Positions 33,843 through 42,287 of a stretch of DNA of 64,000 nt are shown here, in pieces (the first letter of the stretch is position 1; each line of letters begins with the position of its first letter). Position numbers and translations under genes: made by a program. The notes beneath the pieces were generated by a model. It saw nothing but the letters and a program-made list of their open reading frames with translations. It ran no database searches and had not been told where the DNA came from. The DNA is from Thermoguttaceae bacterium. Lineage in GTDB: Bacteria; Planctomycetota; Planctomycetia; Pirellulales; Thermoguttaceae. The stretch covers positions 86,180-150,179 of the forward strand of contig JAFRFG010000027.1 of NCBI GenBank assembly GCA_017434455.1, in the 5' to 3' direction.

Positions 33843-35399
33843 ATGAAGAACGCCCTGCGATTCGCTTGTCTGCTGCTGGCGGCCGTGCCGATCTGTTTCG
33901 CCGGTGAGGAAAGCGCCGAGGTAAAGTCTGACCAGGCGCGGACCGTCTGCATTCCGACGATTACCAACGAAGCATTGATCAATCCCGGGATGGGCTGGGT
34001 CTTCTATCAATACTCAAGCCGCCTGTGGGCCTACGGCTCGATGCAGTATCCGGGCGATACGCTCGACTGGTTCCCCGGCTGCTCGACCATCTATTTTCGA
34101 GTGACGTGGTCCGACCTGGAGCCGGAGGAGGGTGTTTTCCGCTGGGACCTCATCGATACCTACGCGCGCCCTTGGATCCTTAAGGGGAAAAAGATCGCCT
34201 TTCGCGTGATGGTCAGCAACCCGACCCCCGCTTACACGACCCCCAAATGGGTCCGTGACGCCGGCGCGCAGGGAATCGACTACGCGTGGGATAAAAACAG
34301 TCTCGGGAGCACCGAGTCGCTCCTTTGGGAACCGAAGTTCGACGATCCGATCTTTCTGGAGAAGCTCGAAGGTTTTCTCGCCGCCTTTGCCCGCCGCTAC
34401 AACGGCAATCCGGCGGTCGCTTTTATCGATATCGGTTCGTTCGGCATCTACGGCGAGGGACATACCGACCGCTCGCAGAAACTCTCGCCGGAGGAAACCA
34501 ACCGAATCGGTAAAATGCACATCGATTTGTACAAGAAATATTTCCCCGACACGCAGCTGGTCATCGGCGACGACATGGCGGGGAACCAGCGGCGAAACGA
34601 ACACGCCGAAATCACCGACTACGCGTTTTCGCAAGGGGTAACGCTGCGCGACGACAGTATTCTTTGCGCCCCCGGGGAGAATGCCTGGTTCAGTCAAAAA
34701 CTCGCTCAGCAGTTCTGGCCGGTCATGCCGGTCATTATCGAGCATGGGCACTATATCCGCCGCGTCTATAAGAATAACTGGACGCCCGAACGGCTCCCCG
34801 ACGCGATGGAAGATTACCACGCGAGCTATTTCTCCATTCACGACTGGCCGCAGCAGTTTCTGCAGCGCGAGCGCGAAATCGTCGACAAGATGAACCTGCG
34901 GCTCGGCTACCGGATCGAGCTGCGCCGAGCGTCCTTCCCCTCACACGCCAAAATCGACGAACCGATTCTGATCGAAACCGACTGGGCCAATGTCGGGGTC
35001 GCTCCCTGCTACGGCGGCGCCTTTCCCACCTTCACGCTTAAAGACGACGAAGGACATATTGTCTGGTCGGTGACCGACGAGTCGTTCAACGTTCGCGACC
35101 TGCCGGTCGCCGCCCCGGGGCAGGCCGAAACGATCCGCCACGAAAGCCGGGTCCGGTTTGGCCTGCGGATGCTCGTTCCGACGATCAACGAGGGGGTGAT
35201 CTTCCCGATGAAGGAGCTCGGACAGTACCCGATCAAAGACGACTGGATCCCGACGATGAAGCCGGGAACCTATTCGCTCTGGGTTTCGCTCGGCAAGCCG
35301 GACGGGACGCCCGAAATCGCGATGCCGATCGAAGGCGGAGGCCCCGACCGCTGCTATAAACTGGGCGATATCACCATTGACCCTGCCGCCGGCCAGTGA
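33843..35399 (+). CDS. Secreted DUF4832 protein (glycoside-hydrolase-like fold)
   Basis: 518 residues with a signal peptide (MKNALRFACLLLAAVPICFA). The DUF4832 opening NPGMGWVFYQYSS is followed by TIYFRVTWSDLEPEEGVFRW, a pattern of GH-A-type beta/alpha barrels, and IDIGSFGIYGEGH with a glutamate on a predicted barrel strand. A C-terminal beta-sandwich begins near IELRRASFPSHAKI. Family members are thought to act on polysaccharides, but no activity is established here. The Met at 33843 begins the signal peptide. It precedes the VanX-like gene by 11 bases, so the two are probably co-transcribed. Confidence 0.8.
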   Translation: MKNALRFACLLLAAVPICFAGEESAEVKSDQARTVCIPTITNEALINPGMGWVFYQYSSRLWAYGSMQYPGDTLDWFPGCSTIYFRVTWSDLEPEEGVFRWDLIDTYARPWILKGKKIAFRVMVSNPTPAYTTPKWVRDAGAQGIDYAWDKNSLGSTESLLWEPKFDDPIFLEKLEGFLAAFARRYNGNPAVAFIDIGSFGIYGEGHTDRSQKLSPEETNRIGKMHIDLYKKYFPDTQLVIGDDMAGNQRRNEHAEITDYAFSQGVTLRDDSILCAPGENAWFSQKLAQQFWPVMPVIIEHGHYIRRVYKNNWTPERLPDAMEDYHASYFSIHDWPQQFLQREREIVDKMNLRLGYRIELRRASFPSHAKIDEPILIETDWANVGVAPCYGGAFPTFTLKDDEGHIVWSVTDESFNVRDLPVAAPGQAETIRHESRVRFGLRMLVPTINEGVIFPMKELGQYPIKDDWIPTMKPGTYSLWVSLGKPDGTPEIAMPIEGGGPDRCYKLGDITIDPAAGQ

Positions 35400-35410
35400 G
35401 ATAGTGAAGT

Positions 35411-36145
35411 ATGAGGAACCACACCTTCAAAAAGATAACCGCCCTCCTTCCCGCGGTTCTCGCCACCGCGGCGCTTCTGTCGGTCTGCGGTATGGCGGCC
35501 GAGCCGGTCGATGCCAAGTCGTCCGAGGGTTTCGTCATGGTAAGTGACGTTATGCCCAACGTTTTGCAGGAGATCCGCTACTTCAGCGAATACAATTTCG
35601 TCGGCGCGCGGATTGACGGTTACCGGGCGCCTGTGGCCCTTTTGACCAAGGAAGCCGCCGAGGCGTTGAAGCGGGCGGGCGATGCCTTCGCCAAGGACGG
35701 GTACGTGATCAAGATCTATGACTCGTATCGCCCGCAGACGGCGGTCAATCATTTCGTCCGCTGGGCGGAGGATCTGGACGATGTGAAAATGAAGCCGTAC
35801 TTCTACCCGGACGAGGAAAAACAGACCCTGTTTGAAAAGGGGTATATCGCCGCCCAATCCAGCCACAGCCGCGGAAGCACCGTCGATATGACATTGGTCA
35901 ATATGCTCACCGGCGAGGAAATCGATGTGGGCGGGCATTTCGATTATTTCGGGCCGCTCTCCCACCCGGACTATGAGGGAGTGACCCCCGAGCAGGCCGC
36001 CAACCGCATGTATATCCAATCGGTGATGCTGGATAACGGTTTCGACTATTATCCCGAAGAATGGTGGCATTTCACGCTGCGCGATGAACCGTACCCGGAA
36101 ACCTACTTCGATTTCCCGGTCGATTTTTTGCGCTGGACAAAATAA
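35411..36145 (+). CDS. D-alanyl-D-alanine dipeptidase (VanX/DdpX-like, peptidase M15)
   Basis: 244 residues with a signal peptide ending near SVCGMAAE, so it is exported. The M15 zinc motif SSHSRGSTVDM gives ligands H152 and D159, and EEWWHF gives the catalytic Glu and the ligand H220. IYDSYRPQTAV is also typical. VanX enzymes hydrolyse D-Ala-D-Ala. An exported copy within a glycan-related cluster fits peptidoglycan fragment scavenging better than glycopeptide resistance; no vanH or vanA is present. Starts 11 bases after the DUF4832 gene and 21 bases before the propeller gene. Confidence 0.88.
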   Translation: MRNHTFKKITALLPAVLATAALLSVCGMAAEPVDAKSSEGFVMVSDVMPNVLQEIRYFSEYNFVGARIDGYRAPVALLTKEAAEALKRAGDAFAKDGYVIKIYDSYRPQTAVNHFVRWAEDLDDVKMKPYFYPDEEKQTLFEKGYIAAQSSHSRGSTVDMTLVNMLTGEEIDVGGHFDYFGPLSHPDYEGVTPEQAANRMYIQSVMLDNGFDYYPEEWWHFTLRDEPYPETYFDFPVDFLRWTK

Positions 36146-36166
36146 GCAAGAAGGAAGGAAAACTCG

Positions 36167-37699
36167 ATGAGAAGAACGATTATTTTTCCGCTGGCACTTT
36201 TCGCGGCGGGAATGGCTATGTTTGTTTTTTCGCGGGGATACGCGCAGGAAACCGAAAAAGAAGTCATCCCGATCGGTTCGCAGCGTCAGCTTTTTCTCGA
36301 CGACCAGTGGCTGATTTCCTCGATGGAGAATGTCGAGGTTCTGGTGCATCAGCCGCAGCGCCGGGAACTGAGCGATATTCGGAACCGTCCCTGGGAGGGG
36401 GCCGGATCCAAGTTTCATACCGTGCTCTATGACCCGGAGCGTGAGATCTATCTGATGTACTATGTCGCCACGCCGGGAGAAAATGTCACGCCGTGGGCGA
36501 CCAAGAACATGTACGTCTGCTACCTCGAAAGCGAGGACGGCATTCATTGGCCCTATCGTCCCCTGAATATGGTCCAGTGGGGCGGCTCGACGGACAACAA
36601 TATCATCTTCGAGCATGAGATGAATTTTAACCCGTTCATCGACGCCAATCCCAATACCCTTCCCGAGGAACGCTTCAAGGCGGTGGCCAGCGGTATGGAC
36701 GGCGTGATGCGGGTCTGCGTCTCCGCCGACGGACTGCATTGGACGGTGAAGAACGACGGTCAGCCGGTCTACCAGCCGGGGACGCCGAACGCTTTCGATT
36801 CACAAAACGTCGCGTTTTGGTCGGTGACAGAGAACAAGTACGTACTGTATTACCGCGCTTGGGATCCGCGCGGCTTTAGAAGCGTCGAACGGGCCGTTTC
36901 CGATGATTTTATCCATTGGACGAAAGAAAAAATGATCTCGGTCCCGGAAGATGAGGTCCCCAAAACCGGTCACGGCGAATTTTACACCAACCAGATTCAG
37001 CCGTATTACCGCGCCCCGCAAATTTACATCGGCTTCCCCGCCCGCTACAACGACAACGGCATTACCGAGTCGTTCAAGCTCCTGCCGGAGCAGGAAGAAC
37101 GGGAAATCCGTATGAAGGTCAATCCCCGATTCGGGACCGTGACCCACGATTCGATTTATTTCGCCAGCCGCGACGGATACAATTTCCGGCTCTCGAACGA
37201 CGTTTTTCTCGCCCCCGGTCTCAAGACGCTCTACAACTGGGGCTATGGGGATAATTTCATCGGGCACGGCATCGTCGAGACCAACTCGCTCGAAGAGGAC
37301 GAAGGGCGGGAACTGTCGTTTTACGCCACCGAATCGTCGTTCACCGCGGATGATCTGCGCTGCCGCCGCTATGTGCTGCGGATCGACGGGTTCGCCTCGC
37401 TGCACGCTAAAACCAAGCCGGGGCTGGTCGTTACCGAGCCGCTGACCTTCACCGGATCGGAACTGTCGCTCAATATCGCCACCTCCGGTTACGGAAGCGC
37501 CTGGGTCGAAATCTGTGACCTGGAAGGAAACCCGATTCCCGGTTTCGCCAAATCCGACTGCGATATGATCTATGGCGATACGCTCGATCGGCGCGTCTCC
37601 TGGCACGGCTCCAAAGACGTTTCGTCCCTGAGCGGAAAGCCGGTGATCCTGAAATTCTACCTGTGCGAGGCGGACCTCTACTCCCTCGTATTTGAGTAA
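36167..37699 (+). CDS. Secreted glycoside-hydrolase-like five-bladed propeller protein (GH32/GH43-type fold)
   Basis: 510 residues with a signal peptide (MRRTIIFPLALFAAGMAMFVF, cut near GYAQ). IPIGSQRQLFLDDQWLI, then repeated propeller strands with SEDGIHWPYRP, SADGLHWTV and SDDFIHWTK. These S-x-DG-x-xW motifs recall GH32/GH43/GH130-like families. A C-terminal beta-sandwich follows (about 400-510). The catalytic residues cannot be assigned with confidence. AAGGAAGG precedes the ATG. Probably the third gene of an operon with DUF4832 and VanX-like genes. Confidence 0.75.
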   Translation: MRRTIIFPLALFAAGMAMFVFSRGYAQETEKEVIPIGSQRQLFLDDQWLISSMENVEVLVHQPQRRELSDIRNRPWEGAGSKFHTVLYDPEREIYLMYYVATPGENVTPWATKNMYVCYLESEDGIHWPYRPLNMVQWGGSTDNNIIFEHEMNFNPFIDANPNTLPEERFKAVASGMDGVMRVCVSADGLHWTVKNDGQPVYQPGTPNAFDSQNVAFWSVTENKYVLYYRAWDPRGFRSVERAVSDDFIHWTKEKMISVPEDEVPKTGHGEFYTNQIQPYYRAPQIYIGFPARYNDNGITESFKLLPEQEEREIRMKVNPRFGTVTHDSIYFASRDGYNFRLSNDVFLAPGLKTLYNWGYGDNFIGHGIVETNSLEEDEGRELSFYATESSFTADDLRCRRYVLRIDGFASLHAKTKPGLVVTEPLTFTGSELSLNIATSGYGSAWVEICDLEGNPIPGFAKSDCDMIYGDTLDRRVSWHGSKDVSSLSGKPVILKFYLCEADLYSLVFE

Positions 37700-37713
37700 T
37701 TTTTTTCCGACGC

Positions 37714-37756
37714 GGGGGGCTCACTTGGGCTTGAAAAAAGCCCGAGTGCCTCCCCA
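37714..37756 (+). terminator. Long hairpin after the propeller gene
   Basis: CACTTGGGCTT (37722-37732) pairs with AAGCCCGAGTG (37738-37748, one wobble), extended by GGGG/CCCC. There is no T run, so termination is uncertain. Confidence 0.4.
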
Positions 37757-37828
37757 TTCCAAGGGAATGAACGGTGATCATTTCACTAAAGAAGATTCAC
37801 TCAACAGAATGAGAAAGGATAATTCCCC

Positions 37829-38956
37829 ATGAAAGCGTTTTTCACAACCCTGGCGATCGTGCTGTGCGTTATCTTCAGCCGCGCCGTCGCCGACGATAAC
37901 GATCCCGCTTCCTTCCATCCGGCCGTCGAGCCGCTCGAACTCCCCTGCTACGGGCCGTTCGTTCATACCTACGACGGCGCGATTGTCGCGCTGAACGACA
38001 AAACCGCCTTCCGCAGCACCGACGGCGGCAAGACATGGGAGTCCCATCAGGCCCTTCCCAGTGAAGGGTTCTCCATCCACGCCGAGGGTGGGGACGCCTA
38101 TTCCGTTGTCCGAGTTGGCCGCGACTTGGTGGCCGCTTTGTCCAATTATGCCGAACTCAAGCGTGGAGAAGGTTGGGGGACCGGTTCGGTCACCGATTGG
38201 TCGATCCCGGTCTACACCATCCGAAGTACCGACGACGGGGTGACCTGGTCCGAGCCGCTGGCGATTCAGCGCGATTGGGTCGGCTGTCTGCGCGGGATGG
38301 TCACGACCAAAGGCGGCCGTGTGGTCCTGGCGACGATGGGACTGACCCCCTGGCACCACATCATTAAGGTCTATATCTCCGACGACCGCGGGGAACATTG
38401 GATCCGCACTTCGGTGATCGATATGCCCGAGTGCCATAACAATGACCACGACGGCGCGATGGAACCGAAGATTCTCCAGCGCAAAGACGGTTCGCTCTAT
38501 ATGCTCATCCGGACCACGAAGGGGACCTTCTACAGCTCGGTCTCCAACAACGGCGGGGTCACCTGGTCGCAGCCGGCCTCCACGGGGATTGAAAATAACA
38601 ACTCCTTCGGCGAGCTGGAGGTTTTAAGCGACGGCAGCTGGATCTTGCTCTGGAACCGTGATCCCGCGCTTCCGGCGTTCGATTACCACCCCGACCCGAA
38701 CGCCGACCCCAACCCGTGGGCGGTGGAGGACAATTCCTATTCTTGGATCAAACCGCGCAATGTGCTCTCGTGCGCTATTTCTTCCGATGAGGGAAAAACC
38801 TGGTCCGAGCCGGTGGTCCTGGCGCAAACCCAAAAGGAGTGGATTGCCTACCCGATTTTCTTCGAGCCGCAGCCGGGTCTGTTTTGGATCTCGACCGCGC
38901 AGGGGGGACTCCACATGAAGGTTCGCCGCGACGATCTGTTCCCCGCCGAGAAGTGA
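37829..38956 (+). CDS. Secreted sialidase-fold (BNR/Asp-box) protein, copy 1
   Basis: 375 residues with a signal peptide ending near SRAVA. Five Asp-boxes mark the propeller: STDGGKTWES, STDDGVTWSE, SDDRGEHWIR, SNNGGVTWSQ and SSDEGKTWSE. MLIRTTKGTFYSS may carry one arginine of a carboxylate-binding site. I cannot find the N-terminal RIP motif of GH33 sialidases, so activity on sialic acid is uncertain. It is followed 100 bases later by a close paralogue. AAAGGA lies upstream of the ATG. Confidence 0.82.
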   Translation: MKAFFTTLAIVLCVIFSRAVADDNDPASFHPAVEPLELPCYGPFVHTYDGAIVALNDKTAFRSTDGGKTWESHQALPSEGFSIHAEGGDAYSVVRVGRDLVAALSNYAELKRGEGWGTGSVTDWSIPVYTIRSTDDGVTWSEPLAIQRDWVGCLRGMVTTKGGRVVLATMGLTPWHHIIKVYISDDRGEHWIRTSVIDMPECHNNDHDGAMEPKILQRKDGSLYMLIRTTKGTFYSSVSNNGGVTWSQPASTGIENNNSFGELEVLSDGSWILLWNRDPALPAFDYHPDPNADPNPWAVEDNSYSWIKPRNVLSCAISSDEGKTWSEPVVLAQTQKEWIAYPIFFEPQPGLFWISTAQGGLHMKVRRDDLFPAEK

Positions 38957-39056
38957 TTCGAAAGATCACTCAAGTTTTGGGTACTACTTGCGCCCCGACG
39001 CGGACGGCGGTTTCCCCCCCTAAGGTTCACAAAATAGACTTTAAAGGATCTCCCCC

Positions 39057-40193
39057 ATGAAAACGTTTTTCACCCCATTTGCAGTCGCGCTGTGCGCTGT
39101 CTTCTGCCTGACGGCCGCCGCTGCCGACAGTCCTGTTTCCTACCATCAGGCCATACAGCCGCTCGATCTTCCCTGTTACGGGCCGTTCGTTCATACCTAT
39201 GACGGCGCGATTGTGGGGCTGGCCGGCAAAAGCGCGATGCGCAGTACCGACGGCGGCCAGACGTGGGAGTCCTTCCCCGCCCTCCCCGATGAGGGGTTCT
39301 CTATTGTCGGGGACGCCTATTCCATCGTCCGGGTCGGGCGCGATTTGGTCGCCGCCTTTTGCAATATTCCCGAGATGAAACAGGGCAAGTGGGCCGAGGG
39401 TTCCGTCACCGATTGGGAGATTCCGGTCTATTCCATCCGCAGTACCGACGGCGGGCGTACCTGGTCCGAGCCGCTGGCGATTCAGCGCGATTGGGTCGGT
39501 GCTCTGCGCGCGATGGTCACGACCAAGGGCGGCCGCGTCGTCCTGGCGGCGATGGGGCTGACCCCCTGGCACCATATCATTAAGGTCTATATCTCCGACG
39601 ACCGCGGGGAGCATTGGATTCATACCGCGGTGGTCGATATGCCCGACTGCAAAATCAACGACCACGATGGCGCGATGGAGCCGAAGATTATCGAGCGCAA
39701 AGACGGTTCCCTCTATATGCTCATCCGAACCACAAAGGGAACCTTTTACAGTTCCGTATCGGTCAACGGCGGGGTGACCTGGTCGCAGCCGGTCTCGACA
39801 GGTATCGAAAACAATAACTCCTTTGGCGAACTGGCGGTGATGAGCGACGGCTCTTGGATTTTGATTTGGAACCGTGACCCGGCGCTGCCGGCGTTCGATT
39901 ACCACCCCGACCCGAACGCCGATCCCAATCCGTGGGCGGTGGTGGATAAATCTTATTCCTGGATCAAACCGCGCAACAAGCTTTCGTGCGCCATTTCTCC
40001 CGACGAGGGAAAAACCTGGTCCGATCCGGTGATCCTGGCGAGTACCGAAAATTTGGATATGTGGCTCGCCTACACGGTCTTCTTCGAGCCGCAGCCGGGA
40101 CTGTTTTGGGTCTCGACCTCGCAGGGGGCCCTCCACATGAAGGTTCGCCGCGACGATCTGTTCCCCGCCTCCGGCGAGGGGAACGGTCCGTGA
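39057..40193 (+). CDS. Secreted sialidase-fold (BNR/Asp-box) protein, copy 2
   Basis: 378 residues, collinear with copy 1 and very similar throughout, including the Asp-boxes (STDGGQTWES, STDGGRTWSE, SDDRGEHWIH, SVNGGVTWSQ, SPDEGKTWSD). The signal peptide ends near TAAAADS. Long stretches around LAIQRDWVG and LTPWHHIIKVYISDDRGEHW are the same at the protein level, so this is a tandem duplication. AAAGGA precedes the ATG. lspA follows after about 100 bases. Confidence 0.82.
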   Translation: MKTFFTPFAVALCAVFCLTAAAADSPVSYHQAIQPLDLPCYGPFVHTYDGAIVGLAGKSAMRSTDGGQTWESFPALPDEGFSIVGDAYSIVRVGRDLVAAFCNIPEMKQGKWAEGSVTDWEIPVYSIRSTDGGRTWSEPLAIQRDWVGALRAMVTTKGGRVVLAAMGLTPWHHIIKVYISDDRGEHWIHTAVVDMPDCKINDHDGAMEPKIIERKDGSLYMLIRTTKGTFYSSVSVNGGVTWSQPVSTGIENNNSFGELAVMSDGSWILIWNRDPALPAFDYHPDPNADPNPWAVVDKSYSWIKPRNKLSCAISPDEGKTWSDPVILASTENLDMWLAYTVFFEPQPGLFWVSTSQGALHMKVRRDDLFPASGEGNGP

Positions 40194-40297
40194 TCCGGTC
40201 CCCTTTCCCCTGGTTTACGATATAATACGGGACAGGCGGCATCGCGGCCGATATCAAAAATGTTCCCGCCCCTTTCGGTCCATCGCGCGAAGTAACT

Positions 40298-40915
40298 ATG
40301 GAAAACAAGCCCCTTTCTTCCGACAGCAGTTCCGAGACCTCGGTTCCCGAATCGGACCGCCCCGATCAGCCGCGGCGGCTGCGAGCACTGATCCTCTTCA
40401 CCGCGGTCGCGGCGGTCGCACTGGCGGGCGACCTTTGGACGAAGCATCTGCTCTTCGCCCGCCTGGGGCTGCCCGGTGAAAGTGATGTCGACTGGGTCAT
40501 TCCGAACATCTTCGGTTTCCAGACCAGCTTAAACCAGGGCGCTCTCTTCGGGATGGGGCAGAATATCACCTGGTTCTTCTCCGCCGCGTCGCTTTTGGCG
40601 CTGGCGGTGGTTCTCATTTGGCTTTTGCGCGGCGCCTACCGCCATCGGCTCACCACCGTGGCCTTGGGGGGAATCTGCGCCGGGATTTTAGGGAACCTCT
40701 GGGATCGTCTGGCTCTGCATGGGCTTTGTTATCCCGATTTCGTCGATCCGGTTTTGGCGGGCAAGCCGATCCACGCGGTTCGCGACTGGATCTTGGTGAT
40801 GATCGGCCGCTGGCCGTGGCCCAACTTCAATCTGGCCGACGCCTTCCTCGTGTGCGGTGTCGTCGTCATTGTTCTGGCGACATGGTTTCAGACAGACGAG
40901 GTTTCCGCCAAGTGA
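40298..40915 (+). CDS. lspA: Lipoprotein signal peptidase (signal peptidase II)
   Basis: Cleaves prolipoproteins after lipidation in the inner membrane. The 205-residue protein has four membrane helices and the family motifs LAGDLWTKHLL, SLNQGALFGMG, LGNLWDRL (first catalytic Asp) and NFNLADAFLVCG (second catalytic Asp). An N-terminal soluble extension of about 25 residues is rich in Ser and Asp. It interrupts the sialidase-like triplet and may serve lipoproteins made elsewhere, including the one at 10544-11056. Confidence 0.92.
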   Translation: MENKPLSSDSSSETSVPESDRPDQPRRLRALILFTAVAAVALAGDLWTKHLLFARLGLPGESDVDWVIPNIFGFQTSLNQGALFGMGQNITWFFSAASLLALAVVLIWLLRGAYRHRLTTVALGGICAGILGNLWDRLALHGLCYPDFVDPVLAGKPIHAVRDWILVMIGRWPWPNFNLADAFLVCGVVVIVLATWFQTDEVSAK

Positions 40916-41058
40916 GGGAAAAAATCCTTCTAATCTTCTTAATTTGGCGAAATTTCCCAGGGTCCCAAGGAAATCTAAAAAACTTTTCGTTATAATCTCC
41001 GGGTATAGCTTTGTACGGAACACACAATATCCGAAGATTCACCACCAGAAAAAAGGTC

Positions 41059-42195
41059 ATGAAAACGTTTTTCCCCTTCCTTGCCGCCGTTTTGTGTTGT
41101 CTGCCTCTTTGCTGCTGTTCGTCGGCTGCCGCCGACGAACAGCAGGAAGAAGACACCCTCACCTATCACCCGGGCGTCGAGCCGCTCGAACTCCCCTGCT
41201 ACGGGCCGTTCGTTCGCGCCTACGACGGCGCGATTGTCGGCTTGTCCGGCAAAAGCGCCTACCGCAGCGCTGACGATGGTCAGACGTGGGAAACGACCCA
41301 AGCCGTCCCCGACGAGGGGTTCCTTTTGGGGGACTATTCCATCGTCCGCTCGGGGCGTGTTCTGATCGCGGCGTTTTGCAATAAAGAAGAGATCAAACGG
41401 GGCAAATGGGCCGAGGGTTCCCCCAGCGATTGGGAGATTCCGGTCTATTCCATCCGCAGCACCGACGCCGGCCGCACCTGGTCCGAGCCGCTGCTGATTC
41501 AGCGGGACTGGGTCGGCGCCCTGCGCGCGATGGTCGCGACCAAAAGCGGCCGTCTTGTCCTGGCGACCATGGCGATCGTCCCCTGGCATCACATCATCAA
41601 GGTCTATATCTCCGATGACCGCGGGGAGCACTGGATCGGCACCGCGTCGCTCGATATGCCCGATTGTCATGTCTACGACCACGACGGCGCGCTGGAGCCG
41701 AAGCTCCTGCAGCGCAAGGACGGTTCCCTCTATATGCTCATCCGGACCACAAAGGGGACCTTCTTCAGCTCGATCTCGGAAAACGGCGGGGTCACCTGGT
41801 CGCAGCCGGCCTCGACGGGGATTCAAAACAACAACTCCTTCGGGGAACTGGCGGTTCTCAGCGACGGCTCTTGGATTTTAATTTGGAACCGCGATCCCGA
41901 ACTTCCGCCGTTCGACTACCACCCCGATCCCAACGCCGATCCGAATCCGTGGGCGATCGAAGATTTCCGCACCCCCCGGAACATCCCGCGCAAGGAACTG
42001 TCGTGCGCCATCTCCCCCGATGAGGGGAAGACCTGGACGGATCCGGTGGTCGTGGCGAAAACCAACAGGGTATGGATCGCCTACTCGGTCTTCTTCGAGC
42101 CGGAACCGGGGCTGTTTTGGATCTACGTCCAGCAGGGGGACCTCCACATGAAGGTTCGCAGGGCCGACCTATTCCCCCCGGCCGACGCCGAGTAA
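41059..42195 (+). CDS. Secreted sialidase-fold (BNR/Asp-box) protein, copy 3
   Basis: 378 residues, the more diverged third paralogue. Its signal region ends in a Cys-rich stretch (CCLPLCCCSSAAA), so lipid attachment is possible although a standard lipobox is not obvious. Asp-boxes: SADDGQTWET, STDAGRTWSE, SDDRGEHWIG, SENGGVTWSQ and SPDEGKTWTD. The Met at 41059 is chosen over 41011 because it begins the signal peptide and has AAGG upstream. It is separated from copies 1-2 by lspA. Confidence 0.8.
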   Translation: MKTFFPFLAAVLCCLPLCCCSSAAADEQQEEDTLTYHPGVEPLELPCYGPFVRAYDGAIVGLSGKSAYRSADDGQTWETTQAVPDEGFLLGDYSIVRSGRVLIAAFCNKEEIKRGKWAEGSPSDWEIPVYSIRSTDAGRTWSEPLLIQRDWVGALRAMVATKSGRLVLATMAIVPWHHIIKVYISDDRGEHWIGTASLDMPDCHVYDHDGALEPKLLQRKDGSLYMLIRTTKGTFFSSISENGGVTWSQPASTGIQNNNSFGELAVLSDGSWILIWNRDPELPPFDYHPDPNADPNPWAIEDFRTPRNIPRKELSCAISPDEGKTWTDPVVVAKTNRVWIAYSVFFEPEPGLFWIYVQQGDLHMKVRRADLFPPADAE

Positions 42196-42287
42196 TCGCG
42201 CCGGCTCTGATCGGCCCGCGTTGCCGCGGGGCCGTTTCCGCTTCCATCGTTTTTTAATTGATCGATATTCAATTGAGGATATGAACC

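Noticed and set aside
35411..36145. VanX-like gene as part of a glycopeptide resistance cluster
   Set aside because: No vanH, vanA-type ligase or VanRS system in the window, and the protein has an export signal.
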